Assembly: GCA_946631535.1 (NCBI GenBank)
Contig: CAMPAF010000177.1
Span: 1-6,449, forward strand
Length of the DNA: 6,449 nucleotides
Reading direction: 5' to 3'
Origin: an uncultured Verrucomicrobiota bacterium
Lineage (GTDB): Bacteria > Verrucomicrobiota > Kiritimatiellia > RFP12 > UBA1067
Made by a program: the position numbers and the translations under genes. Numbering within the stretch: the stretch's first letter is position 1; each line of letters starts with the position of its first letter. Below are positions 1 through 5,572 of this stretch, piece by piece. The notes beneath the pieces are model-generated. The model worked only from the letters and a program-made list of their open reading frames with translations, was not told where the DNA came from and did no database searches.

Positions 1-2
1 GG

Positions 3-791
3 GGCAAGACGTGGTACATGACGCGGCGCGAGCCGATCGGCAAGGGCCGGCCCGTGGCCGTGCCCGAGTGGCTCGACTGGGATTTGTGGCAGGGACCGGC
101 GCCGCGCGTCGCCTACCGCGACAACGTGATCCACTACAACTGGCACTGGTTCCGCAACTGGGGCACGGGCGAGTGCGGCAACAACGCGGTGCACTTCGTG
201 GACGTGGCGCGCTGGTGCCTCGGCGCGGACTGGCCGTGCCGCGTGTCCTCGACGGGCGGCAAGTACTGGATGCCGCCGGACGCGGACTGGGAATGGCCCG
301 ACACGCAGAACGCGACGTGGGACTTCCCGGACGGCAAGTTCATCACGTGGGAGGGCCTCTGCTGCGTCAACCAGAAGCCCTACATGAACGTCTCGACGGG
401 CGCGATGGTGTACGGCACGGACGGCGCGGCGTTCTTCGGCCCGGGCGGCGGCGTGGAGATCTTCGATAAGAAGGGCAAGTCCGTCAAGAAGTGGAACACG
501 GCCGGCAAGACGGTCCTCACGAACACGGACGACCGCTCCGGCGGCGGCTGGGCGGACACGACGCGCGAGCACCTCGAGAACTTCGTTGACTGCATCCGCG
601 CAAAGACGCCCGAGAAGGCGTACGCGAACGCGGAGATCGGCGTGAAGTCCACCTTCCTCGCCCTCACCGCCAACGTCTCGTACTTCTGCGGCAAGGCGAT
701 CGACATCGACCCGAAGACGGGCGCGCTCCTCACGAAGGAAGGCGCGAGCCTTTGGCAGCGCGAGTACGCGAAGGGCTGGGAGCTGGTCTGA
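3..791 (+). CDS. Gfo/Idh/MocA-family oxidoreductase, C-terminal part (5' end outside window)
   Basis: The reading frame is open from the first bases of the window to a TGA at 789-791, giving 262 residues of a protein whose NAD(P)-binding Rossmann domain lies upstream of the window. What is visible is the C-terminal alpha/beta substrate domain of the Gfo/Idh/MocA family. The segment around 126-215 reads NWHWFRNWGTGECGNNAVHF followed by VDVARW; the His (192-194) and Asp (201-203) match the H-x-x-D pair of the family's active site. The ending (EHLENFVDCIRAKTPEKAYA, then a 'GVKSTFLALTANVSY' helix and a W-rich tail) is typical of the secreted or cytoplasmic PVC/Bacteroidota subfamily acting on sugars or sugar derivatives. 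The substrate cannot be told. The Met at 18-20 is internal, not a start. Family is sure; reaction is known only at family level (NAD(P)-dependent oxidation/reduction). Confidence 0.9.
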   Translation, partial: GKTWYMTRREPIGKGRPVAVPEWLDWDLWQGPAPRVAYRDNVIHYNWHWFRNWGTGECGNNAVHFVDVARWCLGADWPCRVSSTGGKYWMPPDADWEWPDTQNATWDFPDGKFITWEGLCCVNQKPYMNVSTGAMVYGTDGAAFFGPGGGVEIFDKKGKSVKKWNTAGKTVLTNTDDRSGGGWADTTREHLENFVDCIRAKTPEKAYANAEIGVKSTFLALTANVSYFCGKAIDIDPKTGALLTKEGASLWQREYAKGWELV

Positions 792-803
792 TCGGTGTCC
801 GTG
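790..803 (+). repeat. Short intergenic repeat, copy 1
   Basis: The 14-mer GATCGGTGTCCGTG begins at the stop codon of the oxidoreductase gene. A copy with one mismatch (GATCCGTGTCCGTG) lies just after the stop of the HzsA-like gene at 4921-4934. Both copies sit within a few bases downstream of a stop codon on the same strand. Function unknown. Confidence 0.4.
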
Positions 804-821
804 GCATGAACCTTGGCTGAT

Positions 822-826
822 GGAGG
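822..826 (+). promoter_or_regulatory. Ribosome binding site of pyrB (decides the start)
   Basis: GGAGG lies 8 bases before the ATG at 835. An in-frame ATG at 820 overlaps this Shine-Dalgarno itself and would add five residues (MEEEA). The ATG at 835, giving MAKLTD, is therefore the better start. Confidence 0.75.
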
Positions 827-834
827 AAGAGGCG

Positions 835-1911
835 ATGGCAAAGCTGACTGATGTCGCGTGGAACGAGTTCGAGGCGCTTCCGCTGGAGGCGAAGAGGCCA
901 TACCTGGCCAACCCCGACCTGCCGAACACGCCGTACCATACGCTGTTCGCGCAGCAGTTCGACCGGGACCTTCTCGAGCGCCTCGCCGCTCTCGCGAACC
1001 GCATCCGCTTCATGGCGAAGAGCAAGGAAGGCGCGCTCTACCTGAAGTCGCTCCTGCCGCACAAGCGGGCGATGCTCTACTTCTCCCAGCCAAGCTCGCG
1101 CACGTTCCTGAGCCACCTGGCCGCATGCCAGATCCTCGGTCTCACGTGGGGCAGCGTGCGCGACGCCGCCACCTCCAGCGAGTTCAAGGGGGAGTCGCGC
1201 GAGGACTCCATCCGCACCTTCTCGTCGTACTTCGACATGATCATCATGCGCACGCCGGAGAAGGGTCTCGCCGAGCAGATGGCGTGGGAACTCTCTAACA
1301 GCTACCGCCCGATCCCGATCATCAACGCAGGATCCGGGAAGGACCAGCACCCCACGCAGGCGTTGCTGGACATCTACACGCTCCTGCGGTCGTTCGAGAC
1401 GAAGGGAGGGCTGCGCAACCGCACGGTCACGTTCTGCGGCGATCTGCTGCGCGGACGCACCGTGCGTTCGCTCTCATACCTGCTCACGAACTTCGAGAAC
1501 ATCCGCCAGGTGTTCGTGGCGCCGCCCGAGCTGCAGGTGCCCGAGGACGTGCTCGCGATCCTGCGCGCGAAGGGCGTCCAGTACGCCATCTCCGGCAACC
1601 TGCGAGAGGCCGTCTCCCTCTCCGACGCCGTGTATATGACGCGCATCCAGGACGAGTGGGACCAGTCGAAGGGCGAGAGCGCGCGCATCGACACGCACCT
1701 CTTCAAGTTCGGAGCGGAGGAGCTGAAGCTCCTGCCGCCGGACGGCATCATCATGCACCCGCTCCCGCGCCGCGACGAGATCGCAACCTGCTGCGACCGC
1801 GATCCGCGCGCGATGTACTGGCGGCAGATGCGTAACGGCATGTGGATCCGCAGCGCGCTGATAGCGATGACGTTCGGGTTCGAGAAGCAGATCATGTGTT
1901 TTGGAGCGTAG
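835..1911 (+). CDS. pyrB: Aspartate carbamoyltransferase catalytic chain
   Basis: The 358-residue product catalyses carbamoyl phosphate + L-aspartate -> N-carbamoyl-aspartate, the committed step of cytoplasmic pyrimidine synthesis. The motifs run in order: SQPSSRTF (84-91, carbamoyl-phosphate loop), FKGES (117-121, loop whose Lys reaches the neighbouring subunit), MR (138-139), HPTQALLD (172-179), GRTVRS (207-212), TRIQDEW (269-275, aspartate-binding Arg and Gln) and HPLPRRDEI (308-316). The aspartate-type TRIQ, and the lack of the ornithine-type SMG motif, argue against ornithine carbamoyltransferase. It is longer than the usual 300-310 residues, with extra N-terminal residues and a C-terminal tail ending KQIMCFGA. 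By hand alignment, E. coli Glu50 is replaced by Gln85 and Arg56 by Phe91. The gene lies 43 bp after the oxidoreductase and 3 bp before the DUF975 gene. No pyrI or dihydroorotase is in view. Confidence 0.93.
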   Translation: MAKLTDVAWNEFEALPLEAKRPYLANPDLPNTPYHTLFAQQFDRDLLERLAALANRIRFMAKSKEGALYLKSLLPHKRAMLYFSQPSSRTFLSHLAACQILGLTWGSVRDAATSSEFKGESREDSIRTFSSYFDMIIMRTPEKGLAEQMAWELSNSYRPIPIINAGSGKDQHPTQALLDIYTLLRSFETKGGLRNRTVTFCGDLLRGRTVRSLSYLLTNFENIRQVFVAPPELQVPEDVLAILRAKGVQYAISGNLREAVSLSDAVYMTRIQDEWDQSKGESARIDTHLFKFGAEELKLLPPDGIIMHPLPRRDEIATCCDRDPRAMYWRQMRNGMWIRSALIAMTFGFEKQIMCFGA

Positions 1912-1914
1912 GAC

Positions 1915-2667
1915 ATGATTACGGCGAGGGAGATCAGGGAAAGGGCTTGGAAGAAGCTGGGCGATGGGAACTGGCTCAAGGCCATGGGCGCGTTCGGCCT
2001 ATACTGGCTGATGGGAATGATTCTCGCGCAGGTGCTGCGGCGCATCGGTATCGCCACCGGCGGCATCGAGATACTTTCGGTGCCTGAATTCATGAAGCAG
2101 TACGGCGAGGCGTTCAGGCAGATCGGGGTCGAGATCCCTTCTGAGGTCCTCAAGGGACTCGACGAGGTCACGGTGCCGGTGACAACGCCTGCGTTCCAGG
2201 TGTGCCAGTTCGTCGCGGGCACGTTCATGCACGGCGTGTTCCTGGCTGGCTGGACGATCTTCTCTGTCGCGCTGATGCGCAACGCCGGCAACGCGCTCCA
2301 GGTGTTCAGCGGGTTCTCGCGCTTCTTCCAGATGGGCTGGCTCATGCTGCTGCAGACGGTGCGGATCATGCTGTGGTCGCTCCTGCTGGTGATACCGGGG
2401 TTCGTTGCGTTCTACTCCTATCGGCTGGCCTTCTTCTTGAAGGGAGACCATCCTGAGTGGTCGGCATCCAAGGTGCTGGCGGAGTCGAAGAGGATGATGT
2501 ACGGCCACAAGTGGCGGCTCGCGTACCTTGACGCGTCTTTCATAGGATGGTGGCTGCTTATTGTGATGACGTTCGGGATCGCGGGCCTCTTCGTCAACCC
2601 CTACATGGGCGTGACGTACGCCGCTTTCTACGAGGACATGCTCGACAGGGACGAGGTGGGCGCGTGA
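1915..2667 (+). CDS. DUF975 family integral membrane protein
   Basis: The 250-residue product starts at ATG 1915, three bases after the pyrB stop. GGAG at 1903-1906, inside the end of pyrB, gives 8-base spacing. It matches the DUF975 family: a short basic N-terminal helix (REIRERAWKKLGDGNWLKA), a first membrane segment around 22-41, a long soluble insertion (about 45-95), membrane segments around 98-119 and 139-168, and the conserved end SKRMMYGHKWRL (191-202) followed by SFIGWWLLIVMTFGI and a Pro-Tyr-x-x-x-x-x-AAFYEDM tail (229-242). DUF975 proteins are multi-pass inner-membrane proteins of unknown function; no catalytic residues are evident. Its translational coupling to both neighbours (3-bp gap before, 4-bp overlap after) suggests co-expression with the exported HzsA-like protein, possibly for its handling at the membrane, but that is inference. 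Confidence 0.85.
   Translation: MITAREIRERAWKKLGDGNWLKAMGAFGLYWLMGMILAQVLRRIGIATGGIEILSVPEFMKQYGEAFRQIGVEIPSEVLKGLDEVTVPVTTPAFQVCQFVAGTFMHGVFLAGWTIFSVALMRNAGNALQVFSGFSRFFQMGWLMLLQTVRIMLWSLLLVIPGFVAFYSYRLAFFLKGDHPEWSASKVLAESKRMMYGHKWRLAYLDASFIGWWLLIVMTFGIAGLFVNPYMGVTYAAFYEDMLDRDEVGA
2653..2656 (+). promoter_or_regulatory. Ribosome binding site of the HzsA-like gene (decides a GTG start)
   Basis: GAGG lies 7 bases before the GTG at 2664, inside the end of the DUF975 gene. The frame stays open upstream to an ATG at 2547, but that part has no family similarity and overlaps DUF975. GTG 2664 places a signal peptide exactly at the N-terminus, so it is preferred. Confidence 0.7.
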
Positions 2668-4916
2668 CGACCGCGTGGCTGGCGCGGGCAGCGCCGCTTC
2701 TGCTGGCCATTTGCGCCGTCGCCGGTGGTCCGCCGCGCGACGAACTTGCAGAGGAATGGCTGCGCCAGGACGGCGGAATGCCCAAGGATGTGTCTGCTGC
2801 CGACTACCGCGCGCGCTGCCTCGCGCGCCGCGCAGCGCGCCTGAAGGGCGTGGCCGGCTTCGCGCGCCGTTGGGCCTACTGCCGTCACTACGTGATGGGC
2901 GGCTCGCACTACGCCTACACGGAGGCGCTATCCGACGCGCAGAACGAGCGCACCTTCCTGGCCATCGGGTCTAGCCTCTGCCTCGCCGAGTACCAGCCCG
3001 ACGGCCTCTGGCGCGAGACGACGCTGCTCGAGTCGAAGACGGGCTGCTTCCGCGACGTGGACGTCTCGCCGGACGGCACGCGCCTGCTCTACTCCTTCAA
3101 GGCGAGCGACCGCGGCGACGACTTCCACCTTTACGAGTACGACATCGCCCGCAAGACGGCGCGCCAGCTGACCTCTGGGGCAGGAGTGGCCGACTACGAG
3201 GGCTGCTACCTGCCAGACGGGCGCATCCTCTTCAACTCCACGCGCTGCATGCAGATTGTCGACTGCTGGTGGACGGAGGTGAGCAACCTCTACCGCTGCG
3301 AGGCGGACGGCTCGAACATCCGGCGCATCACGTTCGACCAGGTGCACGACAACTATCCCGCCCTGACGCAGGACGGCCGCGTCCTCTACACGCGCTGGGA
3401 GTACAACGACCGCTCGCAGATGTACCCGCAGCCGCTTTTCGGCATGAACGTTGACGGCACTGGCCAGCGCGCCGTCTACGGCGGCAACTCCTGGTTCCCG
3501 ACCACGCTCATCCACGCGCGCGCCGTACCGGACACGTCGATGCTATTCGGAATCGCGACGGGGCACCACTCGCTCCAGCCTGGCGAGCTGATGCGCTTCG
3601 ACCTGCGCGAGGGATGCGAGGAGGCCGCCGGCGCATGGCAGCTCGCGCCGCTCCGCCGCGCCAAGGCCGTGCGCGTCGACGCCTACGGCCAGGACGGACG
3701 CATGGCGGCATATCCGTACCCCGTCAACGAGCGGGAAGTCGTCCTCGCCTACCTGCCCGAGGGCTGGCGGAGAAACAAGCAGGGGCGTCCGATGTACCGC
3801 GACCACCGCGCGCCGTTCGGTCTGTACTGGACGGACGTGGACGGCGGCTACGAGCTGCTGGTCTCGCGGCGCGGCAAGGTGCCGTGCGGACGTCCCGTGC
3901 CCGTACGCGCCCGCAAGCTCGCCAACAGGCCGTCGGTCCGCCCCGACGAAAGCCTGAAGACGGGCACGTTCGCCATCCAGAACGTCTACGAGGGAGCGGC
4001 GATGAAGGGCGTGCCGAAGGGGACCGTGAAGTCGCTGCGCGCCGTGTCGATCGACTATCGTCCGGCGGGCATCGGCTGGAACTCGAACGGCGGGCCTGGC
4101 GGAGGCGGACTCTCCTGCACGCCACCCGCGCTCGGCCAGGGCACGTGGGGCGTCAAGCGCGTGCTGGGCGAGGTGCCGGTGGCGGAAGACGGATCCGTGT
4201 TCTTCGAGGCGCCCGCGCGCACGCCGATCTATTTCATCCTGCTGGACGGGAAAGGGCGCATGGTGCAGTCGATGCGCAGCTGGACGACGCTCCAGCCTGG
4301 CGAGAACGCCAGCTGCATCGGCTGCCACGAGTCGCCCGGCCGCACGCCCGACTTCCGTGCGTCGCGGACGGCTGGTGCGAAGCCGCTCCAGCTGCGCCGT
4401 CCGGACGGCGTGCCGCCAGCGGAGGCGAAGGGGTTCAGCTTCCTGCGCGAGATACAGCCGATCCTCGACAGGCGGTGCGTCTCGTGCCATTCGCCCGCCG
4501 CCAACACGAACATCTGCGACCTCACGTCCGCTCCCGCGCGCGACGAGCGCTCGAAGCGGCAGTGGACGCGGAGCTATGTCGCGCTCACGCACGCGCGCGC
4601 CCACGGGAGCGGCGAGCGGGGGGCCTGGTCCGGCAATCCCGACCACCCGATGCTGAACTGGATCAGCTCCGGTTCTGTGCCGACTCCCCATCCTCCGCTG
4701 ACGCGCGGGTCGCGCACGAGTCGGCTTCTCTCGGAGAAGCTCGACAAGGGCCATGCCAAGGGCATCACTGACGCCGAGCTGCGGCTCTTTTCGTGCTGGA
4801 TCGACCTTGGCGTGCCGTTCTGCGGCGACTACGAGGAGGCGAACCTGTGGAACGACGCCGACCGCGCCCGCTGGAAGACGTGCGTGGAGAAGCGCCGCCG
4901 CGACTGTTGCCGGTAG
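2664..4916 (+). CDS. Exported HzsA-related di-haem c-type cytochrome (hydrazine synthase alpha-subunit-like)
   Basis: The 750-residue product starts at GTG 2664 (GTGA overlap with DUF975). Residues 1-20 look like a signal peptide with an AVA cleavage site (18-20). Beta-propeller (PD40/TolB-like) repeats follow: VSPDGTRLLYSF (about 133-144), LPDGRILFNSTRC (about 183) and a third starting LYRCEADGSN (209). The HZS-alpha middle domain runs from NVDGTG through ATGHHSLQPGELMRFD to the TVK, GPGGGG and GTWGVKRVLG stretches. Two c-type haem sites follow: CIGCH (551-555) and CVSCH (605-609, preceded by EIQPILDRR). The tail (LDKGHAKGITD, then WIDLGVPFCGDYEE) is typical of the family. HzsA is the anammox hydrazine synthase alpha subunit, but related proteins are widespread in PVC bacteria with unknown roles. 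As I recall, the anammox active haem has a Tyr four residues after the CXXCH His; here that position is Gly559. No hzsBC is nearby. A periplasmic electron-transfer role is likely; hydrazine synthesis is unlikely. Confidence 0.88.
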   Translation: MTTAWLARAAPLLLAICAVAGGPPRDELAEEWLRQDGGMPKDVSAADYRARCLARRAARLKGVAGFARRWAYCRHYVMGGSHYAYTEALSDAQNERTFLAIGSSLCLAEYQPDGLWRETTLLESKTGCFRDVDVSPDGTRLLYSFKASDRGDDFHLYEYDIARKTARQLTSGAGVADYEGCYLPDGRILFNSTRCMQIVDCWWTEVSNLYRCEADGSNIRRITFDQVHDNYPALTQDGRVLYTRWEYNDRSQMYPQPLFGMNVDGTGQRAVYGGNSWFPTTLIHARAVPDTSMLFGIATGHHSLQPGELMRFDLREGCEEAAGAWQLAPLRRAKAVRVDAYGQDGRMAAYPYPVNEREVVLAYLPEGWRRNKQGRPMYRDHRAPFGLYWTDVDGGYELLVSRRGKVPCGRPVPVRARKLANRPSVRPDESLKTGTFAIQNVYEGAAMKGVPKGTVKSLRAVSIDYRPAGIGWNSNGGPGGGGLSCTPPALGQGTWGVKRVLGEVPVAEDGSVFFEAPARTPIYFILLDGKGRMVQSMRSWTTLQPGENASCIGCHESPGRTPDFRASRTAGAKPLQLRRPDGVPPAEAKGFSFLREIQPILDRRCVSCHSPAANTNICDLTSAPARDERSKRQWTRSYVALTHARAHGSGERGAWSGNPDHPMLNWISSGSVPTPHPPLTRGSRTSRLLSEKLDKGHAKGITDAELRLFSCWIDLGVPFCGDYEEANLWNDADRARWKTCVEKRRRDCCR

Positions 4917-4920
4917 GCGC

Positions 4921-4934
4921 GATCCGTGTCCGTG
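4921..4934 (+). repeat. Short intergenic repeat, copy 2
   Basis: GATCCGTGTCCGTG differs from 790-803 at one base. It starts 4 bases after the stop of the HzsA-like gene and contains the hexamer CCGTGT twice in tandem (4924-4935). It may be a degenerate piece of a dispersed repeat or just a chance match. Confidence 0.4.
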
Positions 4935-4951
4935 TGGAGGTCAAAAAGCAG

Positions 4952-5104
4952 ATGAACGTGACGATGGAATCCAAGCCTGAGGCGAAGGTGCGTCTTTTCC
5001 GTGCGCTCTTCCTTGGACGGGAGGACGTCTATGCTAGGCGGTACGTGTCGGTCGGTTGCCGCCGTTCGGGGATTATTGTTGCCGAGGCCACGAGGCCTTA
5101 TTAG
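4952..5104 (+). pseudogene. N-terminal fragment of a TOTE conflict system primase/helicase
   Basis: A 50-codon frame starts at ATG 4952 behind GGAGG (4936-4940, an 11-base spacing) and ends at TAG 5102-5104. Residues 12-28 read KVRLFRALFLGREDVYARR or nearly so, followed by ..SVGCRRSG. This closely matches the start of the archaeo-eukaryotic primase domain of TOTE conflict-system proteins (consensus recalled as KIALFR-x-LF-x-GREDVYARRW...GKSGY). The match stops after SG at about 5070; the normal continuation with its Cys-rich PAC..NEW..C motif is absent, and the frame ends 9 residues later. Intact members are many hundreds of residues long, so this is a truncated relic, although its start and ribosome site remain and a short peptide could be made. 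The assignment is from memory of the family motif, unverified. Confidence 0.62.
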
Positions 5105-5124
5105 TGGTAACGCCCGGGAGCGTT
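5084..5124 (+). other. Two small adjacent hairpins (weak terminator candidates)
   Basis: AGGCC (5085-5089) pairs with GGCCT (5094-5098) around an ACGA loop, with a possible extra G-T pair outside. AACGC (5109-5113) pairs with GCGTT (5120-5124) around a six-base loop. Neither is followed by a proper T-run, so intrinsic termination of the upstream operon here is only a possibility. Confidence 0.25.
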
Positions 5125-5216
5125 GGAACTTTACGGCAGTTTCGCTGATGTGGGCTCCTTTGCGGAGAGCGGCGACAGGATACCAAACCATGCGCCCCCG
5201 CGCAAGCCGGAAAATC

Positions 5217-5225
5217 TGGTATAAT
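5217..5225 (+). promoter_or_regulatory. Extended -10 promoter element (TGGTATAAT)
   Basis: TG-G-TATAAT is a perfect extended -10 box in an AT-rich patch between genes, pointing towards the DUF4062 region. At a 17-bp spacing the -35 position (5197-5202) reads CCCGCG, which is poor; extended -10 promoters can work without a good -35 box. Transcription would begin around 5231-5233 and could drive the remnants and the DUF4062 gene at 5569. Inferred from sequence only. Confidence 0.55.
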
Positions 5226-5232
5226 GTTCGGC

Positions 5233-5355
5233 ATGAAACAAAACGCTAAGAGGTGGAATCAAAGGGACGAACCGAAACGGGCTTGTTCCATTGCGGTAGG
5301 TAGTGCTATGGCGCGCGGAGAAGAAGTAGCCACGTACGTGGGCGCAATGTTATAG
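5233..5355 (+). CDS. Unrecognised 40-codon ORF
   Basis: The ATG at 5233 to TAG 5353-5355 encodes 40 residues, basic at the start (MKQNAKRWNQRDEPKR) and ending ATYVGAML. I recognise no family. There is no ribosome binding site because the ATG lies about 7 bases after the -10 hexamer, so the mRNA would start at or next to the AUG (leaderless). The next frame starts at 5365, nine bases after its stop. It may be a real small gene, a fragment of a lost one, or chance. Confidence 0.2.
   Translation: MKQNAKRWNQRDEPKRACSIAVGSAMARGEEVATYVGAML
5330..5341. repeat. 12-bp perfect palindrome CCACGTACGTGG
   Basis: A perfect inverted repeat with no spacer, lying about 105 bases downstream of the extended -10 element and 23 bases before the ATG at 5365. 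Its position would suit an operator for a dimeric DNA-binding protein, but one or two 12-bp palindromes are expected by chance in a window this long. Confidence 0.3.
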
Positions 5356-5364
5356 GGTGTGCAA

Positions 5365-5565
5365 ATGCGTTTCAAAGTCTTCATATCAAGTGTACAACGT
5401 GAGTTTGCCGCAGAGCGGCAGATGCTGGCGGAGTATGTTCGCAAATACGCGCGGCTATATGGCGATTGCGAAGCATGTCTTGAACACGCCGGTCGACAAC
5501 CAACCCGTCGGGCTTCTCATCTGCAGGGAACACAACCGCATCCTCGCCAAGTACCATGGAGATAG
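5365..5565 (+). pseudogene. Truncated DUF4062 N-terminal fragment (paralogue of the next gene)
   Basis: The ATG at 5365, behind AGGG (5354-5357, 7-base spacing), opens a 66-codon frame. Residues 1-31 align without gaps to the start of the DUF4062 protein at 5569: 22 of 31 are identical, including FISSVQREFA, ER and LAEYVRK. After Leu31 the similarity ends abruptly and the remaining 35 residues (rich in R, H, Q and P) look like non-coding translation, because another frame there carries the nuclease remnant. In the 22 identical positions 14 codons differ synonymously, so the two copies diverged long ago; this is not a fresh tandem duplication. It probably derives from a second DUF4062 gene whose body was deleted or replaced. 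A GTG at 5359 could be an alternative start. Confidence 0.7.
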
Positions 5566-5572
5566 GGCATGA
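5450..5572 (+). pseudogene. C-terminal remnant of a YhcG/DUF1016-type PD-(D/E)XK nuclease
   Basis: In the frame ending at TGA 5570-5572, about 37 residues from 5459 read MAIAKHVLNT..., then NQPVGLLICRE and HNRILAKY. This resembles the nuclease core of YhcG (DUF1016) proteins, remembered as FYLSAVDDLLKxPxDNPxIGLILCxxKNxxxAEYAL, where the GLxLC strand and following K/E residues belong to the PD-(D/E)XK fold. The similarity begins about where the DUF4062 fragment (another frame) ends, around 5445-5459. Upstream in this frame nothing resembles the rest of the ~350-residue family, and the family's usual last ~20 residues are missing. Its TGA overlaps the next gene's ATG (ATGA), hinting that an intact nuclease gene once sat directly upstream. 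Assignment rests on one motif recalled from memory. Confidence 0.5.

Larger units (their letters stand above)
5105..5364. other. Gene-poor, AT-richer spacer between remnants
   Basis: No recognisable gene lies here. GC falls sharply (27 of 60 bases in 5221-5280). One frame (5111-5221, stop TAA 5222-5224) is open for 37 codons without a start and reads like a protein tail (..ELYGSFADVGSFAES, then IPNHAPPRKPENLV); I do not recognise it, and it might be a ghost of another C-terminus. The spacer also holds the extended -10 element, a 40-codon ORF and a 12-bp palindrome, listed separately. No tRNA, transposase or inverted-repeat element ends were seen. Confidence 0.5.

Noticed and set aside
835..1911. 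Ornithine carbamoyltransferase as alternative identity
   Set aside because: TRIQ and HPLPR motifs and the aspartate-binding Arg/Gln are those of ATCase; the SMG motif of ornithine enzymes is missing.
1374..2369. 331-codon - strand frame across pyrB and the DUF975 gene
   Set aside because: Spans two well-supported genes on the opposite strand and shows no recognisable domain; a shadow frame.
2547..2663. Upstream extension of the HzsA-like protein from ATG 2547
   Set aside because: The extra 39 residues overlap the conserved end of DUF975 and would bury the signal peptide; GTG 2664 has a ribosome site at proper distance.
2700..2720. Lipobox around Cys17 of the HzsA-like protein
   Set aside because: The residue before the Cys is Ile, not allowed in a normal lipobox; the AVA signal peptidase I site at 18-20 fits better.
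3543..4754. Long open frame (403 codons) on the - strand under the HzsA-like gene
   Set aside because: It is antisense to a clearly recognised protein; the R/A/H-rich translation has no family features and is what high-GC third-position bias produces.
3614..4771. 385-codon + strand frame inside the HzsA-like gene
   Set aside because: Arg/Ala-rich low-complexity translation, fully nested in a gene with strong motif support in the other frame.
5084..5124. Integron attC site or strong intrinsic terminator
   Set aside because: The hairpins are short, lack attC core sequences in the right order and have no following T-run.
4917..5568. CRISPR array, tRNA or insertion sequence in the spacer
   Set aside because: No regularly spaced repeats, no cloverleaf-like T-loop motif, and no transposase-like frame or terminal inverted repeats could be seen.
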